From NCBI RefSeq assembly GCF_001514235.1, contig NZ_KQ948929.1:361566-425565 (forward strand): 64,000 bases of DNA, written 5' to 3'. The position numbers and the translations under genes were made by a program. The notes beneath the pieces are model-generated. The model saw only the letters and a list, made by a program, of their open reading frames with translations. It made no database searches and was not told the origin of the DNA. Below are positions 26,095-34,400 of this stretch, in pieces (the stretch's first letter is position 1; each line of letters opens with the position of its first letter). This DNA is from Streptomyces caeruleatus. Lineage in GTDB: Bacteria; Actinomycetota; Actinomycetes; Streptomycetales; Streptomycetaceae.

Positions 26095-26277
26095 CGTGCC
26101 ACCCCCGTTCCCTCGTGCGCGTACGGCGGGCGGGGTGTGGCACGGCTGGTACTGGGAGGCTCACCCATCGCGGGCTCGTGTCTCCTTCTCGGTCGGACGG
26201 ACATCTCGGTTCGGCAGGGCCTCTCGGTTCTGGACCGCGCAGGGCGCCGGCCCTCCGGCAGGCCCGACCACCCTATG

Positions 26278-26297
26278 CTTCTACTCGCTTGTAGAGA
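26278..26297. promoter_or_regulatory. BlaI-type operator, weaker copy, upstream of spo0M-like gene
   Basis: TCTACTCGCTTGTAGA (26280-26295) keeps the outer arms of the perfect palindromes at 27351 and 30870, including the preceding CT, but its centre differs. It lies about 67 bp before the Spo0M-like start. A locally encoded BlaI repressor is the natural ligand. Confidence 0.5.
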
Positions 26298-26363
26298 ACG
26301 ATCCGGCGCTCCCGGTTGTTCCCACGAATACACACGTACGCACGTGAAGGAGTGAACGCCACG

Positions 26364-27335
26364 ATGGTGTTCAAACGACTGCTCGGCTCGCTCGGTGTGG
26401 GCGGCCCCACGGTGGACACGGTCCTCGACCCGGGCCCCGTCCGCCCCGGCGGTTCGCTCACCGGTCAGGTCCGACTCAGGGGCGGCGACGCCGACTTCGA
26501 CATCGAGCAGATCACCCTGGAACTGGTGGCGCGGGTCGAGGCCGAGCACGAGGAGGGCGAGAGCGAGGGCGCCGTCACCTTCGAACGGTTCACGGTCGGC
26601 GGCGCTTTACGGCTCGCCGAGGGCGAGGAGCGCTCCGTCGCGTTCAGCGTGCCGCTGCCCTGGGAGACCCCGATCACTGAGCTGTACGGCCAGCCCTTGG
26701 GAGTCGTCCTCGGTGTGCGCACCGAGCTGTCCGTGGCCGGCGCGAAGGACAAGGGTGACCTCGACCCGCTGACCGTCGGTCCCCTGCCCGTCCAGGAGGC
26801 GGTCCTGGAGGCGCTCGGGCAGCTGGACTTCGGGTTCAGGTCCGCCGACCTGGAGTACGGCCGCATCGCGGGCACCGGGCAGCAGCTGCCCTTCTACCAG
26901 GAGATCGAGATCACCCCGTCACCCCGGTACGCGCACCAGGTGAACGAGATCGAGGTGACCTTCCTCGCGAACCCGGCCGGCGTGGAGGTGGTTCTGGAGG
27001 CCGACAAGCGCGGCGGCCTCCTCTCCCCCGGCCACGACACCCTCACCCGCTTCACCGTCGGCCACCACGACTCCCGCGACTGGAACGCGGAAGTCGACGG
27101 CTGGATCAGGCAGTTGACGGAGCAGCGGGCGGCCTACGGCTCTCAGGACGCGTACGGACACGCCCATGACGACCACCACCACGAGGGGCACGGCTCCGGC
27201 CCCGGCATGGGCGGCGCCGTCGCCGCGGGCGCGGCCGGGCTCGCGGTCGGTGTCGTCGGCGGCATGGTGGCGGCCGAGGTCGTGGACGAGGTCGGGGACT
27301 TCTTCGAGGGCGAGGAGGAGGACGAGGAGGGCTGA
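26364..27335 (+). CDS. Spo0M-like sporulation-control protein (arrestin fold)
   Basis: This 323-residue protein matches the Spo0M family: start MVFKRLLGSLGVGGPTVDTVL, an arrestin-like beta-sandwich (about 15-240), then a His/Gly-rich linker, an Ala/Gly segment and a strongly acidic end. In Bacillus Spo0M influences entry into sporulation; the mechanism is unclear. GAAGGAG lies before the ATG at 26364. Codon 82 is the rare leucine codon TTA (26607-26609), which in Streptomyces needs the developmentally timed bldA tRNA. A BlaI-type operator lies upstream. The acidic/histidine tail may bind metal. Confidence 0.85.
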   Translation: MVFKRLLGSLGVGGPTVDTVLDPGPVRPGGSLTGQVRLRGGDADFDIEQITLELVARVEAEHEEGESEGAVTFERFTVGGALRLAEGEERSVAFSVPLPWETPITELYGQPLGVVLGVRTELSVAGAKDKGDLDPLTVGPLPVQEAVLEALGQLDFGFRSADLEYGRIAGTGQQLPFYQEIEITPSPRYAHQVNEIEVTFLANPAGVEVVLEADKRGGLLSPGHDTLTRFTVGHHDSRDWNAEVDGWIRQLTEQRAAYGSQDAYGHAHDDHHHEGHGSGPGMGGAVAAGAAGLAVGVVGGMVAAEVVDEVGDFFEGEEEDEEG

Positions 27336-27350
27336 GCCGACACCTGGTAA

Positions 27351-27370
27351 CTTCTACAGTGCTGTAGAAG
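27351..27370. promoter_or_regulatory. BlaI-type operator (perfect 9-bp arms) upstream of terB-like gene
   Basis: CTTCTACAGTGCTGTAGAAG has 9-bp perfect arms around TG. It lies 21 bp before the TerB-like start, where it would cover the promoter or transcription start. The core TCTACAGTGCTGTAGA is identical to that at 30871-30886, next to the blaI gene, and follows the TACA/TGTA logic of known BlaI/MecI operators. Confidence 0.75.
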
Positions 27371-27391
27371 TCAACGACGTATGGAGCCCTC

Positions 27392-27847
27392 ATGGCCCTG
27401 TGGGACCGCATCAAGGAGTCCGCATCGACGATGCAGACCCAGCTGGTGGCGAAGAAGAACGACCTCAAGAGCGGCGCCTTCCGCGACGCGAGCATGGCGA
27501 TGTGCGCGCTGGTCGCCGCGGCCGACGGCACCGTCGACCCCTCCGAGCGGCAGCGCGTGGCCCAACTGATCGCCACCAACGAGGTGTTGCAGAACTTCTC
27601 CGCCGACGATCTGCGCCGCCGGTTCGAGGAGAACCTGAACCGGCTCACCACCGACTTCGACTTCGGCAAGGTGAGCGTGCTGCAGGAGATCGCCAAGGCG
27701 AAGAAGAAGCCCGCCGAGGCGCGTGCCGTGATCCAGATCGGCATCGTCATCGGCGGCGCGGACGGCGACTTCGACAAGGACGAGCAGGCGGTGGTCCGCG
27801 AGGCGTGCTACGCGCTGGACCTGCCGCCGCACGAGTTCGACCTCTGA
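27392..27847 (+). CDS. TerB-family protein
   Basis: This 151-residue soluble helical protein has the TerB acidic metal-site pattern in two repeats: CALVAAADGTVDPSE (about 36-50) and GGADGDFDKDEQAVV (about 124-138). TerB is linked to tellurite resistance and membrane stress, though in Streptomyces lone TerB proteins have no fixed role. GGAG precedes the ATG at 27392. The operator 21 bp upstream suggests control by the local BlaI repressor. Confidence 0.87.
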   Translation: MALWDRIKESASTMQTQLVAKKNDLKSGAFRDASMAMCALVAAADGTVDPSERQRVAQLIATNEVLQNFSADDLRRRFEENLNRLTTDFDFGKVSVLQEIAKAKKKPAEARAVIQIGIVIGGADGDFDKDEQAVVREACYALDLPPHEFDL

Positions 27848-27881
27848 TCGGCCGCCCTCCATACTCGGCCGAGCCTGTGCC

Positions 27882-27906
27882 GGGCGGACGCGACTCGCGT
27901 CCGCCC
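27882..27906. terminator. Bidirectional hairpin terminator
   Basis: GGGCGGACGCGA (27882-27893) and its exact inverted copy TCGCGTCCGCCC (27895-27906) sit between the convergent TerB-like gene and the LCP gene. It can serve both. Confidence 0.75.
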
Positions 27907-27917
27907 TGCGCGGTGGG

Positions 27918-29306
27918 TCAGCGGACGTCGTCGGGGTCGAGGTCTTTGCCGAGGACCAGGGTGACCACGCCCGCCGCGGCGTCCGACGCCGGCGTGGCCC
28001 GCACGCCGGGCAACCGGGCGGCCAGCGCCTCGGCCTGCTTCTCCAGGCCTGCCGGGTACGTCACCGTCGTCCTGTCGGTGTCCTGCGGGGCGTTGCCCGT
28101 GCCGGCGACGGTGACGCCTGCCCTGCCCAGCTTCTCGGCGACCGTGGCGGCCCGGCCCGAGACCCCTGTGCCGTTGAGGACCCGGACGCGCACGGAGGAG
28201 GCGTACACAGGGCTCTCCGCGTCGGCCTCCAGCCGCTTCTTGTCGATCTCCTTGTCCTTGGCCAGGGCGGTGAACAGGTCGGTGGCCTGCGGGTACTGCC
28301 AGACGACGTTGGCCCTGTCGGTGGGCACGTCGGCCTCGCGCGGGTAGTTGGGCACGGTGAGGAAGCTCAGCCGGTCGCTCGGAATGCCCTTGAGCTCGGA
28401 GGCGAGTGCGTACAGCGGTTTGATGCCGGCCAGGTCCGGGTCCGTGGTCAGGGACTTGGTGGCGGACCCCAGGAAGCCGTACAGCGCCTTGGGGTTGGTC
28501 AGTTTGTCCTGCGCCTTCTCGGCCAGGGCGTTCATGAACTCCTGCTGGCGTCCGATGCGTCCGATGTCGGAGTTGTCGCCGACGCCGTAGCGGACCCGTA
28601 CGTAGCCGAGGGCCTTCTCGCCCTCGACGGTCTGGCAGCCGGCCTCCATGTCGAGGCGGGCCTTCTTGGAGCGGATGGCCTGCTCGGGGCAGACCTCGAT
28701 GCCGTCCAGGGCGTCGACCATGCCCTTGAAGCCCTGGAAGTCGACGGACATGAAGTGGTCTATGCGCAGGCCCGTGTTGGCCTCGACCGTCTTGATGGAG
28801 CAGGCGGCGGCCCCGGCGACCTCACCGCTGCTGCCGCCGAGCGCGAACGCCTCGTTGATCTTGGCGTGGTGCAGTGTGGAGTCGCTCCCGTCGCCCTTGT
28901 CGCAGGCCGGTATCTCCACCCACGAGTCACGCGGGAACGACACGACCGCGGCCCACTTCCGGTTCGCGGGGACGTGCAGCACCATCAGCGTGTCCGACTG
29001 CATGGTGTCCAGGTCCTTGCCGTACTCGGCGTTGGCGCCGTCGCGGCTGTCCGAGCCGACGACCAGGATGTTCTTCGAGCCCGGACTGAGGTTCTCGGGG
29101 CGGTCGCCGCCGATCTTGTCGTCGACGTCGGCGGACCTGATGTTGTTGTCGAGGTCGTTGTAGACCCAGGCGCCCACCCCGGCGACACCGAGGACGACCA
29201 CCGAGGTCACGCCTCCACCCCAGGCCAGGATCCGCCCCCGCCGCGTCAGCCTGGTCCGCCCCGCGCCACCACTCGACGTACGTCGCCGCCGCCCTGTTCC
29301 ACTCAT
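27918..29306 (-). CDS. LytR-CpsA-Psr family protein with LytR_C domain
   Basis: This 462-residue protein has a basic cytoplasmic N-terminus, one membrane helix (about 27-50) and an extracellular LCP domain (about 80-290) with NILVVGSDSRDG, MQSDTLMVLHV, VSFPRDSWVEIP and RYGVGDNSDIGRIGRQQEF. These are the polyprenyl-phosphate-binding arginines and acidic residues of the family. A C-terminal LytR_C domain (about 370-455, VRVLNGTGVSGRA) follows. LCP enzymes attach glycopolymers to peptidoglycan. AGAGGGGGCG precedes the ATG at 29304-29306. Half-sites of the BlaI-type operator lie directly upstream. Confidence 0.9.
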   Translation of the reverse strand: MSGTGRRRRTSSGGAGRTRLTRRGRILAWGGGVTSVVVLGVAGVGAWVYNDLDNNIRSADVDDKIGGDRPENLSPGSKNILVVGSDSRDGANAEYGKDLDTMQSDTLMVLHVPANRKWAAVVSFPRDSWVEIPACDKGDGSDSTLHHAKINEAFALGGSSGEVAGAAACSIKTVEANTGLRIDHFMSVDFQGFKGMVDALDGIEVCPEQAIRSKKARLDMEAGCQTVEGEKALGYVRVRYGVGDNSDIGRIGRQQEFMNALAEKAQDKLTNPKALYGFLGSATKSLTTDPDLAGIKPLYALASELKGIPSDRLSFLTVPNYPREADVPTDRANVVWQYPQATDLFTALAKDKEIDKKRLEADAESPVYASSVRVRVLNGTGVSGRAATVAEKLGRAGVTVAGTGNAPQDTDRTTVTYPAGLEKQAEALAARLPGVRATPASDAAAGVVTLVLGKDLDPDDVR

Positions 29307-29317
29307 CCGCGCCCCCT

Positions 29318-29337
29318 CTGTAGATGTACGTCGTAGA
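29318..29337. promoter_or_regulatory. Possible degenerate BlaI half-sites upstream of LCP gene
   Basis: CTGTAGAT at 29318-29325 equals one arm of the operator at 30870-30887, and a second GTAGA follows at 29333-29337 in direct rather than inverted orientation. They are 12-31 bp before the LCP start. Weak evidence on its own. Confidence 0.25.
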
Positions 29338-29468
29338 CATGCGTCCGTCGTTGTACGGCCGAAAGGCCCCGGCCCCCTCACCATCAACAGACGACGATCT
29401 TCGCAACATCCGTTGCCCGAACCGCAGGAATTTCTCGCGCCCGCGGTCCGCGCACCCCGCGCAGCGGC

Positions 29469-30401
29469 TCAGAGGGGCGTCGCCGCCCGCAGGATCAGGA
29501 CCATCGTCACCGCCGAGTTCGCCGACGACATCGCCGAGACCGCCGTCCCCGCCGCCGCGCACCACGCCGCCAGACCCACCGAGGTGAACAGCGACGGCCA
29601 GCGCCGTGCCGACGGAGCGGGGCCGAGCAGGGCGGCCACGCGGCGGGGTACCGGCCCGGGCGCGGCGAAACCCGCGAGCGTCGCGACCGGAGTACCCCGC
29701 GACACCAGCGCCGCCTTGCCGATCGCGCACGCCACCGCCCTTCGGCTGCCGACGGCCCGGGCGGCCTCTTCGTCGGCCCATCGCTCGGTGGTGTACGACA
29801 CGGCCGTGCGCAGCGGGCGCAGGAACGGGTTGGCCCGCGCGGCCAGTTGGACGGTGAGCAGGAAGCGGTGGTGCCGCGCGGTCAGATGGGCGCGCTCGTG
29901 CGCGAACAGCGCTCGGCGTTCGGCGGGTTCGAGGCCCTCCAGCAGGGCTGTGGTCACGACCACGCGGTCCCGGCGGCCACCTGGCAGCGCGTACGCGTAC
30001 GGCACCTCGTCGGGGAGCACGGCGACGCCGGTCGCCGGCAGGCCGGCCAGCGCCCGGTGGGCCCGTCGGCGCACCCGGCCGTGCCGCCACAGGGTCCGCC
30101 CGCAGGCCGCGACCACCGCGCACAGCGCCGGAATCGCCGCCTTGCCGACGACCTCGTCGAACGGCACCGCGGCCCGCACCTCGGGGTCGGACCAGCCGTC
30201 GGGCAGCGGGTTCCCGGGCAGTTGGGCGGTGCCCACCACCATCACCAGCCCCAGGCACACCGTGCTGCACAGCGCCATCACCGCGGCCACCGCGGTGAGC
30301 AGCCGCGTCGCGGTGCGGGGATGCAGGTGCTGTTCGGCAAGGCGTGCGATCGGCCATGCCGTCAACGGCAGGACGAGCGGCAGAAAGACGAAGACCCCCA
30401 T
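29469..30401 (-). CDS. M56-family membrane zinc peptidase (BlaR1-like, no sensor domain)
   Basis: This 310-residue protein has N-terminal membrane helices, a zinc-peptidase core with HERAH in ALFAHERAHLTARHH and a third ligand region SYTTERWADEEAAR, and a C-terminal helix. It matches the protease half of BlaR1/MecR1 and lacks the extracellular penicillin-binding sensor. In the family the protease triggers cleavage of the BlaI repressor. It is encoded 6 nt after blaI on the same strand, so signal receiver and repressor are one operon. The signal is probably not simply a beta-lactam. Confidence 0.88.
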   Translation of the reverse strand: MGVFVFLPLVLPLTAWPIARLAEQHLHPRTATRLLTAVAAVMALCSTVCLGLVMVVGTAQLPGNPLPDGWSDPEVRAAVPFDEVVGKAAIPALCAVVAACGRTLWRHGRVRRRAHRALAGLPATGVAVLPDEVPYAYALPGGRRDRVVVTTALLEGLEPAERRALFAHERAHLTARHHRFLLTVQLAARANPFLRPLRTAVSYTTERWADEEAARAVGSRRAVACAIGKAALVSRGTPVATLAGFAAPGPVPRRVAALLGPAPSARRWPSLFTSVGLAAWCAAAGTAVSAMSSANSAVTMVLILRAATPL

Positions 30402-30407
30402 GTGGTG

Positions 30408-30797
30408 TCAGGCTTCCCCTTCGCTCCCGGACCCATCCAGCAGCTCACGCAGCAGCCGCTCGTCGTCCGGTCCGAGGCCGGTGACAAAGCTGGCCAGGAC
30501 GGCCTCCCGGTCGCTCTCGCCGTCCAGCACCTTGCGCATCCTGTGCGCCGCGAGGCCCGCCTGGTCCGAGGCGGACGTCCACGCGAAGGACCGGCCCGCG
30601 CGCTCCCGGGTCACCGCGCCCTTGGCCAGCAGACGGGTCAGGATCGTGATCACCGTCGTATAGGCGAGGTCGCCGCCGAGGCGCTCCTGCACCCAGCCGG
30701 CCGTCGCCGGGCCGTCCGCCTCCCGCAGCGCCGACAGGACCAGCCCCTCCAGCTCGCCCTGTCCCCGGCGTCCGGAACGCTGCCGGTGATCCGTCAT
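30408..30797 (-). CDS. blaI: BlaI/MecI/CopY-family transcriptional repressor
   Basis: This 129-residue winged-helix protein has the family pattern GELEGLVLSALREADGPATAGWVQERL, then AYTTVITILTRLLAKGAVTRER (recognition helix and wing), and a C-terminal dimerisation helix. The ATG at 30795-30797 has GGGAGACAGG upstream. The operator palindrome at 30870-30887 lies in the intergenic region shared with tatA, so it probably represses itself and tatA. Identical cores at 27351 and a variant at 26280 suggest it also controls terB and the Spo0M-like gene. Confidence 0.9.
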   Translation of the reverse strand: MTDHRQRSGRRGQGELEGLVLSALREADGPATAGWVQERLGGDLAYTTVITILTRLLAKGAVTRERAGRSFAWTSASDQAGLAAHRMRKVLDGESDREAVLASFVTGLGPDDERLLRELLDGSGSEGEA

Positions 30798-30869
30798 GCC
30801 CTGTCTCCCTCCGCTGACCTGTGTGTCATGTGCGATAAATCGAGCGGTACAGAGGCTATACGCCATTCT

Positions 30870-30887
30870 ATCTACAGTGCTGTAGAT
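30870..30887. promoter_or_regulatory. BlaI-type operator between blaI and tatA-like gene
   Basis: ATCTACAGTGCTGTAGAT has 8-bp perfect arms around TG. It is 35 bp before the TatA-like start and 73 bp before the blaI start, and so can govern both divergent genes. The 16-bp core is identical to that upstream of the TerB-like gene. Confidence 0.8.
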
Positions 30888-30922
30888 TTCAGGGTGCCAC
30901 TCACCAGAAGGACAGGACCCAC

Positions 30923-31153
30923 ATGTTCGGACTGAGCGAACTCGCGATCATCCTCCTCGTCGTCATAGCCGTCCTCTGCGCGAAGAAGCTGCCCGAACTG
31001 ACGCGCTCGGCGGGCAAGTCGGCGCGCATCCTCAAGGCCGAGGCCCGGGCAATGAAGGACGAGGACGATCCGGCGGAGCCCCGGGTAATTCAGGGGGAGA
31101 CCGTCAACCCGGACGACCCGAAGCCCCAGGGCACTCAGCAGCACCCACAGTGA
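30923..31153 (+). CDS. tatA: TatA/E-family twin-arginine translocase protein
   Basis: This 76-residue protein has the TatA layout: a short N-terminal membrane helix (about 5-20), the hinge and amphipathic helix KKLPELTRSAGKSARILKAE, and a polar proline-rich tail. The usual FG before the amphipathic helix is replaced by AK. AGAAGGACAGG precedes the ATG at 30923. No tatB or tatC is nearby, so this is a supernumerary TatA. The upstream BlaI-type operator suggests stress-controlled expression, unusual for a Tat component. Confidence 0.83.
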   Translation: MFGLSELAIILLVVIAVLCAKKLPELTRSAGKSARILKAEARAMKDEDDPAEPRVIQGETVNPDDPKPQGTQQHPQ

Positions 31154-31451
31154 CCGGCGGAGCCCGCACCCCGGACTCTCCCACCCCGCATCCACGCCGT
31201 CCGGATTCGTCTCTTTGATCACCCGTTCCGTCGTTGAGGTGAAAAAGCAGGCGGAATGGGCGAGTTCACGGCCCCAGCCCTACCGTGATCATTGTGCCTT
31301 CCGAAGTGCGTGACCAGTCGCTGACCACCGGTTTCCCACTCCCGCCACGTTCCGCACCAGGGCTGACTTCCGCGATACCCGGCAGCGGTCACCGTTCGAT
31401 GTGACCACCTGTTCGCTCGCTCACGCAGGGTTACGGAATTGGGGTGTGGGG
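31154..31451. other. Intergenic region upstream of PKS2 operon
   Basis: This holds the putative promoter of the PKS2 operon. TCACCCGTT at 31219-31227 resembles the inverted-repeat arm before PKS1, and a GGTGAAAAAG segment follows at about 31238-31247. No gene or clear terminator is seen. Confidence 0.4.
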
Positions 31452-34400
31452 ATGGTGGGGGACTCGTCCGCCGCGGACGCGTTCGCGATCGTGGGACTGG
31501 GGTGCCGGCTGCCCGGCGGGATCGTGGATCTGGCCGGGTTGTGGGAGGCGCTGGAGGCCGGGCGCGATCTGGTCGGTGAGGTCCCTGCGGACCGGTTCGA
31601 GGCCGCGCGGTTCGTCGACACGGAGATGGCGAGGCCGGGGAAGTCGTACACCGCCCGAGGCGGGTTCCTGACGGACCTCGCGGAGTTCGACGCGGACTAC
31701 TTCGGGATCTCGCCGCGGGAGGCGGCGCAGATGGACCCGCAGCACCGGCTGCTGCTGGAGACCGCCGTCGAGGCGCTGGACGACGCGGGGATCGAACCCG
31801 CGACACTGGCGGGCTCCGACACCTGCGTGTTCATCGGCATCTCGGACTTCTCCTACGCCGGGCTCCAGATGTCCAAGCCCCGGCGGATGAACGCCTACTC
31901 CATGGCGGGCGGCGCCCATTCGATCGCCGCGAACCGGCTGTCGCACTTCTTCGACCTGCGCGGGCCGAGCATGGTGATCGACACCGCCTGCTCGTCGTCG
32001 CTGGTGGCCGTGGAACGCGCCTGCCGGGAACTGGCGTCGGGCGGCAGCCGGGTGGCGCTCGCGGGCGGGGTCAACGTGCTGCTCAACCCGAACGGCTTCG
32101 TCGGGTTCAGCCAGGCGTCGATGCTGTCGAAGCGGGGCCGCTGCGCGGCGTTCTCGGCGGACGCGGACGGGTTCGTCAGGGCCGAGGGCGCGGGTGTGGT
32201 CGTACTGAAGCCGCTGCCCGACGCCGTGGCCGACGGGGACCGGATCCAGGGTGTGATCGCCGCGTCCGGCAGCAACTGCGACGGGCGCACGGCCGGGCTG
32301 TCCCTGCCGAGCGCGCGGGCGCAGGAGGAACTGCTGCGGCGGGTGTACGAGCGGGCGGGGATCGCGCCCGACGAGGTGGTGTACGTGGAGGCGCACGGCA
32401 CCGGCACCCAGGCGGGCGATCCGGCCGAGTGCGCCGCGCTGGGCCGGGCGCTCGGCGTGGCGCGGACGGTGGGGCCGCTGCCGATCGGCTCGGTGAAGTC
32501 CAACGTGGGTCATCTGGAGCCGGCGTCGGGCATGGCGGGGCTGTTCAAGGCCCTCGCGGTGCTGCGGTACGGCACGATCCCCGCCTCCCTGCACCTGGAG
32601 CTGCTCAACCCCGGCATCGACTTCGCCGGGCTGGGGCTGGAGCCGGTCGAGCGGGCGCGTCCGCTTGCGGCCGCGGTGGGACGGCGGTTCGTGGGCGTCA
32701 ACTCCTTCGGGTTCGGCGGGGCCAACGCCCATGTCGTCGTCGGCCCGGCGCCTGCCTCCGGGCCCCGGGCCCGGGTCGAGGCGGCGGCCGAATTGCCGGT
32801 GATCGCCTCCGGTCGCACCCCGCGGGCGGCCGAGGAGGCGGCCCGGCGGCTGGCCGTCCGGCTGACGACCGCCACGTCCGAGGATCCGTCGGAGTTCTAC
32901 GACATCGCGGCCACCGCCGGCCTGCGCCGGGCCAGGCACCGTCACCGCAAGGTGGCGCTGGCCTCGACGGCACGCGAAGCCGCGCGGATCCTTTCCGGCG
33001 AACAGGTGACGGGCGAGGCCACGACAGGTGAGGCGGTCGAGCGCGGCCGGGTCGCGCTGGTCTTCGCGGGCAACGGCTCGCAGTGGGCCGGGATGGCCGC
33101 CGACCTGCTGGACGATCCGGTGTTCCGGGCCGAAGTGGACGCGGTCGACGCCGCGTGGGCGCCCCGGCTCGGCTGGTCGGTCGCCGCGGCGCTGCGACGG
33201 GCCGCGGACGAGTGGGGGCTGGAGGCCACCGAGGTGGCGCAGCCGCTGCTGTTCGCGGTGCAGGCCGGGATCACGGCGGTGCTGCGGGAGCGGGGCGTGC
33301 GGTGGGCGGTCGCGCTCGGGCACAGCGTCGGGGAGGTCGCGGCCGCGTACGCCGTCGGCGCGCTGACGCTTCAGGAGGCGGCCCGGGTGGTCGTGGAGCG
33401 CGGCCGGGCCCAGGCCGTGACGGCCGGTCAGGGCCGGATGGCCGCGGTCGGGATGTCGTCGGCCGAGGCGGAGAAGGTCCTGTCGGCGTACCCGCGCCTG
33501 GTCGTGGCCGCCGTGAACAGCGGCAGGGACGTGACGCTCGCCGGTCCGGTGGACCAACTCAAGGCGCTGGGCGACGAGTTGGCGGCCCGGGAGGTGTTCT
33601 TCCGGCTGATGGACCTCGACTACGCCTTCCACAGCCCGGTCATGGAACGGGTCCGGGCCCCACTGGCCGCCGGTCTCGACGGGTTGGAGCCGCGCGGCGA
33701 CACCGACGCCCTGATCTCCACGGTCACCGGTGGCCCGGTACCCGACTCCGGCCTGGACGGCGACTACTGGTGGCGCAACGTCCGCGAGCCGGTCCGGTTC
33801 GCCGCCGCCGTCCGGCACGCCCTGGACACGGGCGTCGACGTGCTGCTGGAGGTCGGCCCGCATCCCGTGCTGCGGACGTATCTGCGCCGGATCGCCACCG
33901 GACCCGACCGGATCGCCGTCCTCGCCACCCTGCGCCGCGACATGACGGGGCCGGTCGCGCTGCGCCGGTCAATCGAGGCCCTGATCGCCGCCGGGGCGGA
34001 GACGGACTGGACACGCTGGTTCCCCCGTCCCGCCCGGGTGGCGGAGCTCCCCGCGTACCCGTGGCAGCGGGAACGGCACTGGAGCGGCACCCCGCAGCAG
34101 TGGGTCATCAGCAGCGGGACGGGACGGCTGGACCACCCCCTGCTGGGCGAGCGGCTGCCGACGGCCGAGCCCGCCTGGGAGGGGCCCGTCGAACCGGCGC
34201 TGGTGCCCTGGCTGGTCGACCACAAGGTGGCCGGATCCGTGCTGTTCCCCGCGACCGGGTACGTCGAGATGGCCCTGGCCGCCGGGCGACGGGTGCTGGA
34301 CGGGCCGGTGGAGCTGACCTGGCTGGAGGTGAGCCGCCCGCTGGTGGTGCCGTGGAGCAGGGCCGGGGACGTCCGCATGCAGCTCGCGTTCTCGTCCGAC

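Noticed and set aside
29469-30797. BlaI/M56 pair as a beta-lactam resistance locus
   Set aside because: No beta-lactamase or penicillin-binding protein is nearby, and the M56 protein lacks the penicillin-sensing domain. The operators instead lie before tatA, terB and spo0M-like genes.
10388-31451. Reading the whole 1-44 kb as one biosynthetic gene cluster
   Set aside because: The 21 kb between the PKS genes contains only ordinary transport, regulatory and stress genes. Only the exporter next to PKS1 is a plausible cluster member.
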